Shown here one piece after another: positions 17,031 through 25,660 of a DNA stretch of 64,000 nt. The translations under genes were made by a program, and so were the position numbers. The notes below the pieces were generated by a model that was given only the letters and a program-made list of their open reading frames with translations, searched no databases and was not told the origin of the DNA. Origin of the DNA: an uncultured Ruminococcus sp. (GTDB lineage Bacteria > Bacillota > Clostridia > Oscillospirales > Ruminococcaceae); assembly GCF_937915125.1 (NCBI RefSeq), contig NZ_CALDMP010000098.1, positions 79,306 to 143,305 on the forward strand, written 5' to 3'. Each line of letters starts with the position of its first letter. Position 1 is the stretch's first letter.

Positions 17031-18647
17031 ATGATGCTGAAAAAACAATCCTTCTGGAAAGGCTCTGCCATTCTGTTGGCATCGGCGATGCTGGCGAAGG
17101 TACTGGGCGCTTGCTTTAAAATCCCCCTTACCAATGTGCTGGGCGGTACGGGAATGGGCTATTTCAGCAGTGCATACGGGCTGCTGCTGCCCATTTATGC
17201 CCTTTCCGTAACGGGACTTTCTGCGGCAGTGGCACAGACGGTGTCACGTGCTGCTGCGCTGGAGCATTGGACAGAGGTGCGCCGTATCCGGCGTGTGGCA
17301 CGGCTGGCGTGCGGTGTGCTGGGACTGGTGCTCAGCGCAGGAATGCTGCTTCTGGCGGAGCCCTTTGCGGTACTGGTGGCAGCCCAGCCCCATGCATTGT
17401 TTTCCCTGCTGGCAATTGCACCGGCGGCATTGTTCGGCTGTCTCACGGCAGTGGAGCGTGGCTACTGGGAGGGCTTGCAGACCATGACACCCACGGCGGT
17501 ATCCCAGGCAGTGGAGGCTGTGGCGAAGCTGGGACTGGGACTGCTGCTGTGCCAGTGGGTGCTGGACAATCCGGGAATTGTCTGCGCCTGGGTATCCCCG
17601 GAAGTGCCCCTTTCCGCATTGGCGGCAGCCGGGGCAGTGCTGGGCGTGACGCTGTCCACCATGATGGGCTGGCTGTATTTTGTGGTGCGGAGCTGGTTCA
17701 CTGGGACAAAGCTGCCCCGCAGTACGGAACAGGCGGCGCCTGCCGGAAAGATACTCCGGCGGCTACTGTATGTCATGATTCCTGTGGCGTTGGGTTCTCT
17801 GGTGACGAATCTCACCTCGCTGCTGGATCTGGTCACCATGATGCGCTGTCTCAGTCGTGCACAGCTGCTGCATCCGGACGAACTGGTGGAGAAATTCGGC
17901 GAAATTGCAGCCAGTCAGGATTTTCCGGCGTTTGTGTACGGTTCCTTTACGGGAATGGCGGTCACGGTGTTCAATCTGGTTCCCTCTGTGACCAATATGC
18001 TGGGGAAAAGCGCCCTGCCCTGTGCATCGGCTCTGTGGGCGAAACGGGATTGTACCGGTGTGGCAGCACATAGCCGATCTGTGGCAGCGGCGACAGCAGC
18101 CATGGTATTACCATCAGCCGGAGGATTGTGGGTATTGGCAGAGCCAGTCATGCATGTCCTCTACAGCGGCAGACCGGAAGAGGCGGCACTGGCGGCAATG
18201 GCACTGCGTTCGCTTCTGCCGGGAATGGTCTGCCTGTGTCTGACGTTTCCCTTGTGCAGTATTTTACAGGGCATCGGACGTGCGGCGATTCCGGTAGAGT
18301 GTATGCTGGTGGGCGTTGCCGTGAAACTGGTGGGCAATCTGCTGCTGATCCCGAACCCGGAATTCTGCATCATTGGTGCAGGGATATCCACCTCGGCGTG
18401 CTATCTGATACTGCTGGTGCTCATCGTGTGGAGTCTGCGCCGGGTACTGGGCGAACCCATCCGTCTGCTGCGGACACTCCTGCCCTTTGGCTTCGGTGCG
18501 GCAGTCTGTACGGCGGTGGTATGGCTCTGCCGCAGTGCGACCTTGACATGGAAAAGTTACTTCTCCGTGGCAGTCTGCGTCATTGCCGGCGGTGCTGCCT
18601 ATCTGCTGGTGCTGTGGCTGGCAGGGTGTATGCGAAAGAAAGCGTGA
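17031..18647 (+). CDS. Polysaccharide/lipid flippase, SpoVB/MurJ (MOP superfamily)
   Basis: 538 residues with about 14 predicted membrane helices. The N-terminus KGSAILLASAMLAKVLGACFKIPL and the segment GTGMGYFSSAYGLLLPIYAL are typical of the SpoVB/YabM/MurJ-like group. It would move lipid-linked cell-wall or spore-cortex precursors across the membrane. AGAGGTG is placed before ATGATG. In Bacillus the relative yabM stands before mazG (yabN); here mazG is 3.7 kb away on the other strand. Confidence 0.88.
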   Translation: MMLKKQSFWKGSAILLASAMLAKVLGACFKIPLTNVLGGTGMGYFSSAYGLLLPIYALSVTGLSAAVAQTVSRAAALEHWTEVRRIRRVARLACGVLGLVLSAGMLLLAEPFAVLVAAQPHALFSLLAIAPAALFGCLTAVERGYWEGLQTMTPTAVSQAVEAVAKLGLGLLLCQWVLDNPGIVCAWVSPEVPLSALAAAGAVLGVTLSTMMGWLYFVVRSWFTGTKLPRSTEQAAPAGKILRRLLYVMIPVALGSLVTNLTSLLDLVTMMRCLSRAQLLHPDELVEKFGEIAASQDFPAFVYGSFTGMAVTVFNLVPSVTNMLGKSALPCASALWAKRDCTGVAAHSRSVAAATAAMVLPSAGGLWVLAEPVMHVLYSGRPEEAALAAMALRSLLPGMVCLCLTFPLCSILQGIGRAAIPVECMLVGVAVKLVGNLLLIPNPEFCIIGAGISTSACYLILLVLIVWSLRRVLGEPIRLLRTLLPFGFGAAVCTAVVWLCRSATLTWKSYFSVAVCVIAGGAAYLLVLWLAGCMRKKA

Positions 18648-18716
18648 TTTTTCTGTGCGCAGCGGAACGTTACAACCGATAGTACAACCGATTTCATAAA
18701 ACTGCCAGAGACCCCC

Positions 18717-18745
18717 TTGACATTTCCGCAGGATTGTGGTATACT
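18717..18745 (+). promoter_or_regulatory. tRNA-Gln promoter
   Basis: TTGACA (18717-18722), 17 bp, TATACT (18740-18745). Confidence 0.85.
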
Positions 18746-18773
18746 AAAGCATGTCTTGTGCAGCATCCGCAAC

Positions 18774-18849
18774 TGGGGTATAGCCAAGTGGTAAGGCAAC
18801 GGACTTTGACTCCGTCATTCCGCTGGTTCGAATCCAGCTACTCCAACCA
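18774..18849 (+). tRNA. tRNA-Gln (TTG)
   Basis: Full cloverleaf with acceptor TGGGGTA/TACTCCA, anticodon loop CTTTGAC (anticodon TTG), T-loop GGTTCGAATCC and an encoded CCA. Own promoter and terminator. Confidence 0.95.
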
Positions 18850-18868
18850 AATATGCACCCACGGCAAA

Positions 18869-18906
18869 ACATCCCTTCCGGCATCATCCGGTGGGGATGT
18901 TTTTTT
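18869..18906 (+). terminator. Terminator after tRNA-Gln
   Basis: ACATCCC..CCGG / CCGG..GGGATGT stem followed by TTTTTTT. Confidence 0.9.
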
Positions 18907-18915
18907 CATGGTATG

Positions 18916-18974
18916 ATACTAATCCCTCAAACTCCAATCGCAATTTTATCTATTTCCATTTAAGGGATTAGTAT
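18916..18974. repeat. 12-bp inverted repeat
   Basis: ATACTAATCCCT (18916-18927) and AGGGATTAGTAT (18963-18974) are perfect inverted copies 35 bp apart. AGGGATTAGTATA recurs alone at 41238-41250. Confidence 0.6.
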
Positions 18975-19025
18975 AAAAAACGGTACCGCACCAGTGGAAT
19001 CCCACAAAGTGCAGTACCGTTTTTA
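18975..19025 (-). terminator. Terminator after the YfhO-type gene (bidirectional)
   Basis: AAAACGGTAC.GCAC / GTGC.GTACCGTTTT stem with T-runs on both strands. Confidence 0.9.
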
Positions 19026-19044
19026 TCTGTGCGAAAGGCTTCGC

Positions 19045-22000
19045 TTATGTTTCATCCTTTTTCTTCAGGATTGCCGCCTTTTTGGCTTCAAATTCCGCAT
19101 CGGTCAGGATACCCTGATTGTGCAGAGTTTCCAGCTTTTCCAGCAGCTTTTCCGGTGTTTCCTCGTCAGAGGACTTGGACTTCAGCTTTGCACGCTTTTT
19201 CGCCTGCTGCCGTTCCCGTTCCTTTTCGGCTTCCAGTTCCACCAGCATTGCCGCATAGCGCTTCCGGTCACCGAACCAGAACAGCACGATGAGGATCAGT
19301 CCGCCGCCCAACAGTCCCATGCCGATCCACCAGCCCGGCGGTGTGTAGGTCATGGTCACCGTATGGGTACCCGGCTCCAGATTTACGCCGATGAGGGCAT
19401 CTACGATCACAAGCTGATCCACCTTCTTGCCGTCCACCTTGACAGTCCAGCCCGGCTGATCCGGGATGGTGGTCATCATGAGCTGACCTTCTTCGGCAGT
19501 AATGGTACCTACCAGCTTCCGGTCGTTGCTCTTTTCTGCGTCGATCTGCCACTGATTCTTCTTGAGAATATCAATGTCCTCCTGGAACACGCTGGGATGG
19601 TAGGTGTAGAACAGGAAGTTCTTGACGATGGTGAATTTCTCCTGGTTTGCAACCGTCATTCGCAGGGTGATCTTTGTGCCCGGTGCAAAGGTGCCCAGAC
19701 GCAGTGCGATGTAGTTGTCACCCTCGAAGTACTGTCCCATGGATTCAAAGCCGCCGTTGTCCTTTGCATAGTTGTCCGCGGCCGCCCAGGTAAAGTCACC
19801 TGTATTGTTTTCACGCCATGCAGCTTCGTTTTCGCTCCACTCTGTTTCATCCCAGGTGGACATCCAGAGGTTGACTTCCTTCTGGAACTCTGTCTTGAAG
19901 TAGATGTAAATGGGTTCTTCCGACTCTGCCACCAGGTGGAAATCCACAGTGGGGTCGCCGTCACCGGTAACATCATACTTGGTCTGTTCCCCATAAGGAC
20001 TCGTGGTAATAGCATCGCTGACAATGGGGTTCTCTGCCAGATTCAGAGGTGTATAGTACTCATGCCATGATGAGAACTGACCGGCATCATCAAATGTGGT
20101 ATTGCCGCTCATGGTACTCATGAAGATATTCTGGCTGTTGAAGGGATTGTCGTTGCCCAGATGGTCGATCTTTGTCACATCGCTGTCCACCATATAGCCG
20201 ATGGAAAGGGCGTTGGTATTTTCATAGGCAGTGATGGTCTTGTCTGTACCGTTTTCGTTGGTATAGTCATATGCCCATCTTGCTTCATATGCAGGATTCA
20301 GACGGCGCTTCTGGTCATTGCTGTCCCCACGATCCAGGACATACTTGATGCCCAGAAGAGAGTCTGCGACCTCTGTGTTGCCGTCATAGCGTGTGTAATA
20401 GCTGTGCATGCAATAGCCCATGGTCTCAATGAAGTTGATGATACGGGTATTCATGACAGAGCTGGAGTGGGAAATACCGTTCAGTCCAAAGCCGGCGTTG
20501 TCGTTGACACAGCGGAAGAAGGTCTTTTCTGCACGGTAGAAGCCGTCGTCCTTTTCCTCCAGCATATCTGCTGCGGCACGGCCGTTCTGCATGTAATTCT
20601 GATAGGACTTTCTGGTAGAATATGCAACCTCTTCATCAATGTCCTTCATGGAATCAATAGCATTATAGGTTGCTTCGCCGCCCACCATAAAGAGCATCAT
20701 GGTAGTCAGGGCAATGCTGACGCCCCGTTTTCCCTGGGTGAGCTTTCCGCCGGTCATAAAGTACAGCAGGATCAGATAAATGCCCATAATTGCCGCAGAG
20801 ATCCAGACGGCGCCCTTTGCCATCTGCTCAAACTTCATGCCGGCAACAACGGCAATAAAGACGATCAGACCGATGGCAGTGCCCAGAAGATGCTTCTTCT
20901 TGATGCCCTCCAGATTGGCGAACGCCGTTGCCGCCATGGACAGGAATACGAAGGACAGCAGGAAGGAATAGCGGAAGGGCAGCCAGTTCGGCACCTGTCC
21001 GCCGTGCCACATCATATCCACGGGGGTGATGAGCATGCACATGATCATCACGAAGATCAGTGCAGAATAGCCGATCTTTTTCTTCCGGCTGATGTTCTTG
21101 TTCAGATAGAACAGGGGCAGGAGCACCACAGTCAGCAGACCGCAGTAGATCTCCGGCTTACCCTGGACATTGACCGAGTCGTACTGCGCCGGCAGCAGCT
21201 GGGGCAGCATGTCCAGCAGGTCGCACAGGAACACCAGCAGAGGCGAATCCTGGGCGCTTTCCAGGAGGGTCTTGCTCAGGGGGAAGGACTGGAACCGGAA
21301 GCTGTAGTCCGGGTCGGTGAACTCAAATTTACCCAGCTTCAGGGCATTGTACACCGGCAGGAGCATAAAGGCTGCACATGCCAGAGCAATGAGCGATGAA
21401 TAGGCGATCCGTACAAAGGCGGTGAAATAGTCATAGCCCTTGCGCTTCTTGTCCGAACCCAGGAACAGGTAGAACAGGAAATAGAGGATCACGAAGAAGC
21501 AGATCATATAGCCGATGTAGAAGTTTGCCACACACATGATCGCCAGGGGAATGATATAGTGCAGCCGTCTGCCGTCATCCACCAGGTATTCGATACCCAG
21601 CATAATGAGGGGCAGGAACACGATTCCGTCCAGCCACATGGGGTCGATGAGCTGGATCACCGCATACGCCATCATCGCGTACATGGTGGAGAACAGCAGG
21701 GACGGATAGGGCTGTACACCCCGGCGCTTTTGCAGGAAATAGTTAAAGGTAACCCCTGCGGCGCCCAGCTTGCACAGCTGCATGATCAGCAGACTGCTCA
21801 GCATGAATTTTTCCGGGAGCAGCAGTACAATGAGCGTAAAGGGACTGGCGAGATAATAGCCGATGATGCCCATAAACTCACCGGAGAGGTTTCTCGACCA
21901 GTTGTAGAAAATGCTGCCGTCTCCCCAGAACGCATCACGCAGCGCTTCGAAGTAGTAGACGTACTGACCGTTCAGGTCGAGACAGAGCACGGACTCCTCG

Positions 22001-22182
22001 CCGAACGGATACAGCCCGAAAATGGCATAAGCCAGATAGGTCAGAGCCGCGGGTATCGCAAATGCAATGAGATAGACCCGGTTCCGGACGATCCAGTTTT
22101 TCAGGCCGGTCAGAATGCCGCCGATGCTGATGCTGCCCTTTGCCGGCAGGGCTGCGGCGGCTTTTGTCTTGGTAGTTGCCAT
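19045..22182 (-). CDS. Large YfhO-family membrane protein with C-terminal SHOCT-like helix pair
   Basis: 1045 residues. About 12 membrane helices in the first 480 residues, starting AFAIPAALTYLAYAIFGLYPFG and DLNGQYVYYFEALRDAFWG, the YfhO signature; a long extracytoplasmic region (about 520-900) and a last helix near 950-970. YfhO proteins are GT-C-like and some assist glycosylation of lipoteichoic acid or other wall polymers. The last 40 residues (LEKLETLHNQGILTDAEFEAKKAA) match a SHOCT domain, an unusual cytoplasmic add-on. TTAAGGAGGAATTTC precedes the start. Monocistronic, with promoter and terminator. Confidence 0.87.
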   Translation of the reverse strand: MATTKTKAAAALPAKGSISIGGILTGLKNWIVRNRVYLIAFAIPAALTYLAYAIFGLYPFGEESVLCLDLNGQYVYYFEALRDAFWGDGSIFYNWSRNLSGEFMGIIGYYLASPFTLIVLLLPEKFMLSSLLIMQLCKLGAAGVTFNYFLQKRRGVQPYPSLLFSTMYAMMAYAVIQLIDPMWLDGIVFLPLIMLGIEYLVDDGRRLHYIIPLAIMCVANFYIGYMICFFVILYFLFYLFLGSDKKRKGYDYFTAFVRIAYSSLIALACAAFMLLPVYNALKLGKFEFTDPDYSFRFQSFPLSKTLLESAQDSPLLVFLCDLLDMLPQLLPAQYDSVNVQGKPEIYCGLLTVVLLPLFYLNKNISRKKKIGYSALIFVMIMCMLITPVDMMWHGGQVPNWLPFRYSFLLSFVFLSMAATAFANLEGIKKKHLLGTAIGLIVFIAVVAGMKFEQMAKGAVWISAAIMGIYLILLYFMTGGKLTQGKRGVSIALTTMMLFMVGGEATYNAIDSMKDIDEEVAYSTRKSYQNYMQNGRAAADMLEEKDDGFYRAEKTFFRCVNDNAGFGLNGISHSSSVMNTRIINFIETMGYCMHSYYTRYDGNTEVADSLLGIKYVLDRGDSNDQKRRLNPAYEARWAYDYTNENGTDKTITAYENTNALSIGYMVDSDVTKIDHLGNDNPFNSQNIFMSTMSGNTTFDDAGQFSSWHEYYTPLNLAENPIVSDAITTSPYGEQTKYDVTGDGDPTVDFHLVAESEEPIYIYFKTEFQKEVNLWMSTWDETEWSENEAAWRENNTGDFTWAAADNYAKDNGGFESMGQYFEGDNYIALRLGTFAPGTKITLRMTVANQEKFTIVKNFLFYTYHPSVFQEDIDILKKNQWQIDAEKSNDRKLVGTITAEEGQLMMTTIPDQPGWTVKVDGKKVDQLVIVDALIGVNLEPGTHTVTMTYTPPGWWIGMGLLGGGLILIVLFWFGDRKRYAAMLVELEAEKERERQQAKKRAKLKSKSSDEETPEKLLEKLETLHNQGILTDAEFEAKKAAILKKKDET

Positions 22183-22322
22183 GAAATTCCTCCTTAAAAA
22201 TCGGATACCATACGGCGGTATCTGGAATAGAATACGAGTTCTTCTGGTGCATTTCCAGAAAAATCCGCGAAAAAGGTGTTCCGCCGTTCCCCCCCTGGAC
22301 GGTCAGAACAACAGATAAAGAC

Positions 22323-22351
22323 ATTATACCATATTTTTTACACAGTTGCAA
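22323..22351 (-). promoter_or_regulatory. Promoter of the YfhO-type gene
   Basis: TTGCAA (22346-22351), 17 bp, TATAAT (22323-22328). The 134-nt leader has a GATACC...GGTATC hairpin followed by a short T-run just before the ribosome site. Confidence 0.85.
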
Positions 22352-22388
22352 GTCTTTTTTTAAATTTAGATGAAAATAAGATACAAGC

Positions 22389-22492
22389 ACCCCTCCACCA
22401 TTGCCGTGCAATGGTTCCCCTCCCCTTTCATGGGAGGCAGCTAAGGCTCCCCTGAAAGGGGAGCTGGCACGGCGCAGCCGTGACTGAGGGGT
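22389..22492. repeat. CCCCTC/GAGGGG palindromic element, copy 2, plus a half copy to 22552
   Basis: Same design as copy 1 in the opposite orientation. A truncated second unit (CCTTCCACCATTGCC...) follows at 22503-22552 and runs up to the rsmE stop. These fill most of the 376-bp gap between rsmE and the YfhO-type gene. Confidence 0.85.
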
Positions 22493-22558
22493 TGATTCCG
22501 ATCCTTCCACCATTGCCGTGCAATGGTTCCCTTCCCCTTTCATGGGAGGCTTGAAACA

Positions 22559-23278
22559 TCACAAATTCCCCGTCAGGTGCATGAGGATAGAAATTGCTGC
22601 CAGAGGTGCTGTTTCGCAGCGCAGGATACGTTCCCCCAGCCACACCGGCACTGCCCCTTGTTCCTGTAATTTCCGGGCTTCTTCCGGGTCAAAGCCGCCC
22701 TCGCTCCCCACGATCAGGGCAATATTGCGGCAGTCCTGCAAATCCACCCCCGAAAAGCGCACGCCGCCGCCTTCGTACAGCAGAATCGCCTTGTCCGCCT
22801 TCTGGATCTCCTGACAGGCTTCGCCGAAAGAGCGCATGGGTGCGATCTCCGGGAGTATCCCCCGCCCTGCCTGTTTAGCGGCGGATTGGGATATTTTTTG
22901 CAGACGGGACAGCTTCTTTGTAAATTCCGCCGGCTTGGGACGGGAAATACATCGCCGTGTGAGCACCGGCACAATGCGCACCGCCCCCAGTTCCACAGCT
23001 TTCTGGATGATCTGCTCCAGCTTGTCCCCTTTTGGCATTGCCTGGTACAGGGTCACAGAAACCGTTGGCTCTGCTGCGCAGACGGTAGAGGAACACACCT
23101 CCAGATGCACCTCCTCCGGCGTAATGGAACGGATGCGGCAGTTGTAATCCCGCCCATAGGCGCAGACTGTCAGCATATCCCCCACACGCATCCGCAGGGA
23201 AAGCCCGATATGACGGGCATCGGGACCTGTGATGACAACATCCGATTCGTCCAGTTCTTCTAAAAAAAATCGCGGCAT
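22559..23278 (-). CDS. rsmE: 16S rRNA (uracil-1498-N3)-methyltransferase RsmE
   Basis: 239 residues. N-terminal PUA-like part (MPRFFLEELDESDVVITGPDARHIGLSLRMRVGD, shown as MPRFFLEELDESD and RHIGLSLRMRVGD) and the C-terminal SPOUT knot with LIVGSEGGFDPEEA and LGERILRCETAPLAA. It methylates U1498. Start at 23278 has AAAGGAG; the longer frame adds only MNQKGEKT overlapping that site. Confidence 0.94.
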   Translation of the reverse strand: MPRFFLEELDESDVVITGPDARHIGLSLRMRVGDMLTVCAYGRDYNCRIRSITPEEVHLEVCSSTVCAAEPTVSVTLYQAMPKGDKLEQIIQKAVELGAVRIVPVLTRRCISRPKPAEFTKKLSRLQKISQSAAKQAGRGILPEIAPMRSFGEACQEIQKADKAILLYEGGGVRFSGVDLQDCRNIALIVGSEGGFDPEEARKLQEQGAVPVWLGERILRCETAPLAAISILMHLTGNL

Positions 23279-23313
23279 GGTTTTTTCTCCTTTTTGGTTC
23301 ATTTCGGGATGTC

Positions 23314-23428
23314 ACCCCTCCACCGCCTGGCGGCGGTTCCCCTCCCCTTTCAGGGGAGGCTTTTTTGGAGAGGGAGCGCGCTGCCTCCCCTGAAAGGGGA
23401 GGGGAACCAGCGAAGCTGGTGGAGGGGT
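23314..23428. repeat. CCCCTC/GAGGGG palindromic element, copy 3 (variant)
   Basis: 115 bp; both halves are of the CCACC...GGTGG type with a GCTGCC middle, unlike the other copies. Lies between divergent rsmE and the lipoprotein gene. Confidence 0.85.
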
Positions 23429-23479
23429 CAATAGATCAAAATATGAAAAATAATTTCCATGACCCTTTGTGTGATATTG

Positions 23480-23508
23480 TTGACATTTTCGGAAAAATGT
23501 GATAAAGT
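23480..23508 (+). promoter_or_regulatory. Promoter of the lipoprotein gene
   Basis: TTGACA (23480-23485), 17 bp, TAAAGT (23503-23508). Confidence 0.6.
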
Positions 23509-23556
23509 AATAGTCAAAGCCATTTGGGCAGCTATGCCCGGAAAGGAACATGTGAT

Positions 23557-24210
23557 ATGGCACAAAAAACAACTTGGTTCCGCCCCATTCTCACCCTGGG
23601 ACTGGCGGCGGCATTGATATGCACCTGCTTCGGCTGCGGTGCGCAGTCCGGCACAGACACAAACAACCCACAGGGCGAGGATGTGGCAATGGAAGACCTG
23701 GAATATGGCGCAACCATGCGAAAATCCACAGACTTTTCCGTTCCTGTGGAATATGACAAGCGCTTTCTGGAGGACGGCGAGCTGAAAACCCTGGCGGACT
23801 ATTATGCATCCGTTCAGAATGAGGATCTGACCCTTTTCTCCAGCTGTGTGCTGGATTTCTATATGGAATCCCTCTATCAGAACGCATACGGCGGTCTCCT
23901 GGACGACAGCGCCTATCTGGCGCAGCAGCACGAGAAATTCCAGGAACAGATCGACGGAGATTTCACCTTTGCAAATATTTCCATCAACGAATGCAAGGAA
24001 CAGGGCGACGCCGGCTCCGGCATCGAATATCTCACGGAAATGTTCAACGAATTAAAGGGAGACGACACCTACTGGGATACCCACGTACAGAGCTGCAAGG
24101 CACTGACGGTGCAGCCCATGCTATCCGACGGCGAGGACACCACTGTGGCTTGTGACGAAGTCCCTGTGTTCCTGGTGAATCTGGACGGCACATACTACGT
24201 CTGCGCATAA
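23557..24210 (+). CDS. Putative lipoprotein of unknown function
   Basis: 217 residues: MAQKTTWFRPILTLG, hydrophobic core, and a lipobox-like CFGC; then a Thr/Asn-rich spacer and an acidic, mostly helical domain with DYYASVQNEDLTLFSSCVLDFYMES. The same plan (lipobox, acidic spacer, one-helix-rich domain beginning with a YYxxxxxxxxxLY stretch) is found in the protein at 51547, suggesting paralogy. The lipobox is weak because Phe precedes Gly-Cys. The frame start at 23524 lacks a good ribosome site; GGAAAGGA precedes 23557. Confidence 0.75.
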   Translation: MAQKTTWFRPILTLGLAAALICTCFGCGAQSGTDTNNPQGEDVAMEDLEYGATMRKSTDFSVPVEYDKRFLEDGELKTLADYYASVQNEDLTLFSSCVLDFYMESLYQNAYGGLLDDSAYLAQQHEKFQEQIDGDFTFANISINECKEQGDAGSGIEYLTEMFNELKGDDTYWDTHVQSCKALTVQPMLSDGEDTTVACDEVPVFLVNLDGTYYVCA

Positions 24211-24219
24211 GCATTGTAA

Positions 24220-24411
24220 TTATATGGTAAAATCATCCTCTTCCGCCAAGAGCTGTTCCTGTTTTGCGGCTTCTTCCGCTTCTCTGCATTCTCTCAGTTT
24301 CTCGCTGAGCTGACGCATGGCGATCCGATATCGCCAGAACAGCAGCACCATGGCTGCCAGATATAACACGGTCACCAAAATCAGCGCAATCGCCAGGGGA
24401 TGTTCCAGCAT
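24220..24411 (-). CDS. Small single-pass membrane protein
   Basis: 63 residues: a membrane helix at about 6-27 (AIALILVTVLYLAAMVLLFW), then a basic and acidic coiled-coil-like tail (REAEEAAKQEQLLAEEDDF). AAAGGAGCGCTGAAAC precedes ATG and a good promoter stands upstream, so it is likely real. Converges on the lipoprotein gene with 9 bp between stops. Function unknown. Confidence 0.7.
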   Translation of the reverse strand: MLEHPLAIALILVTVLYLAAMVLLFWRYRIAMRQLSEKLRECREAEEAAKQEQLLAEEDDFTI

Positions 24412-24447
24412 GTTTCAGCGCTCCTTTCTGTCTCAAATGCTTTCCTT

Positions 24448-24476
24448 ATTATAATACCGTGGGCTGGATTTGTCAA
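24448..24476 (-). promoter_or_regulatory. Promoter of the small membrane protein gene
   Basis: TTGACA (24471-24476), 17 bp, TATAAT (24448-24453). Confidence 0.85.
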
Positions 24477-24493
24477 CCGGGGTGGGATTTCCT

Positions 24494-24657
24494 ACACGGA
24501 AATCAATTTTATAGGAATGAACCCCTCAGTCACGGCTGTGCCGTGCCAGCTCCCCTTTCAGGGGAGCCTTAGCTGCCTCCCATGAAAGGGGAGGGGGACC
24601 ATTGCGCAGCAATGGTGGAGGGGTGATTGGATTGAAACATAAAATTGATTTCCGTGA
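24494..24657. repeat. Nested repeat: CCCCTC/GAGGGG copy 4 (24521-24624) inside an AAATCAATTTTAT inverted repeat
   Basis: Outer arms ACACGGAAATCAATTTTAT (24494-24512) and ATAAAATTGATTTCCGTG (24640-24657) are inverted copies. Further right, GCGGGCGAACGCTGTTCGCCC and GGCGGGAGC palindromes fill 24697-24776. Apart from promoters, no gene is seen between 24412 and 24992. Confidence 0.85.
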
Positions 24658-24869
24658 ATTTCCGAAAAGCCGAATGGGAAACCTCCGGAAATTTGCGGGC
24701 GAACGCTGTTCGCCCCTACAATGGGTTCCTTTTAGGTTCTGCGGGAACGGCGGGAGCAAGCCCCCGCCCTACGTTTCTGATTTCCAGACAGAAAGTAAAG
24801 CTTTAGGCGTGACAATGTACAGATGCACACGTCTCTGTAAAAAAATCTGCAAACATGGCAGAAAAGGAC

Positions 24870-24898
24870 TTGTATTTTTTTTGAAAACATGGTATACT
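24870..24898 (+). promoter_or_regulatory. Promoter of the Cys-triplet protein gene
   Basis: TTGTAT (24870-24875), 17 bp, TATACT (24893-24898). Confidence 0.7.
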
Positions 24899-24992
24899 AT
24901 GACTATGGTCGAAAGTTTTGCCGTTCCAGCCGCATACCGGGCCGCAGCTGGAATGCGATTGACAATGGGGCTTCGGAGAAAAGAGGTATCTT

Positions 24993-25361
24993 ATGAAAGG
25001 CAGTACAATTGCTGCAATGGTATTGGCAGCTGCGGCAGCTTCCGCCGCAACGATTTTTGCGCTGAAGAAAGCACACGATAAGAAGCTGGAAAATGCTTGC
25101 AACTGCGACGATCTGCCCGAGGGCGGCTGCTGCTGTATGGATGATGAGACAGATGAGGCATGCTGCTGCACAGCGGACGATGCAGAGACTTGCTGCTGTG
25201 AGGCTGACGAAACAGCGGAAGAAAAAGCAGAGGATTGCTGCTGCGCCGATGGGGTCTGTTCCTTTGGCGAAGACGATGATGCCGCAGTAGACCAGCCGGC
25301 ACAGATCCATATGCCGGAGAATCTGGACGAGGATGACGCGGATTCCACAGAAAAAGCGTGA
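24993..25361 (+). CDS. Membrane-anchored acidic protein with CCC repeats
   Basis: 122 residues. Hydrophobic Ala-rich anchor at 5-23 followed by KKAHDKK, then five cysteine clusters: CNC, and four CCC triplets spaced 12-19 residues apart among Asp/Glu (EGGCCCMDDETDEACCCTADD, ETCCCEADE, EDCCCADGVC). Fifteen cysteines in all. The C-terminus is acidic. Possible metal or redox binding; no known family recognised. AAGAGG precedes ATG and there is a promoter upstream. Monocistronic, upstream of tRNA-Ala. Confidence 0.78.
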   Translation: MKGSTIAAMVLAAAAASAATIFALKKAHDKKLENACNCDDLPEGGCCCMDDETDEACCCTADDAETCCCEADETAEEKAEDCCCADGVCSFGEDDDAAVDQPAQIHMPENLDEDDADSTEKA

Positions 25362-25401
25362 CCGGACGGACAAAATCTGCCGCTTTCTGTGAAAAGATCT
25401 A

Positions 25402-25430
25402 TTGACAAGCTGCACCTGCTGTGCTATAAT
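25402..25430 (+). promoter_or_regulatory. tRNA-Ala promoter
   Basis: TTGACA (25402-25407), 17 bp, TATAAT (25425-25430). Confidence 0.9.
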
Positions 25431-25439
25431 GAGCTTGTT

Positions 25440-25515
25440 GGGGCATTAGCGCAGCTGGGAGCGCATCACATTCGCATTGTGGGGGTCGGGAGTTCGAATC
25501 TCCTATGCTCCACCA
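25440..25515 (+). tRNA. tRNA-Ala (CGC)
   Basis: Cloverleaf with acceptor GGGGCAT/ATGCTCC containing the G3-U70 alanine identity pair, anticodon loop TTCGCAT (anticodon CGC), T-loop AGTTCGAATCT and encoded CCA. Confidence 0.92.
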
Positions 25516-25522
25516 GAGGAAT

Positions 25523-25566
25523 ACCACGTGGTTTCGGGAGTTTCCCGGGATTACGTGGTGTTTTTT
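25523..25566 (+). terminator. Terminator after tRNA-Ala
   Basis: ACCACGT..CGGGA / TCCCG..ACGTGGT stem followed by GTTTTTT. Confidence 0.9.
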
Positions 25567-25660
25567 GTACGATTTTTATCAATATGCCGCTTATACAGCA
25601 AAATCAAAAAATGCACCCGTTTCCGGATGCATTTTTAATACGAATCCCTTAAAGCAACAC

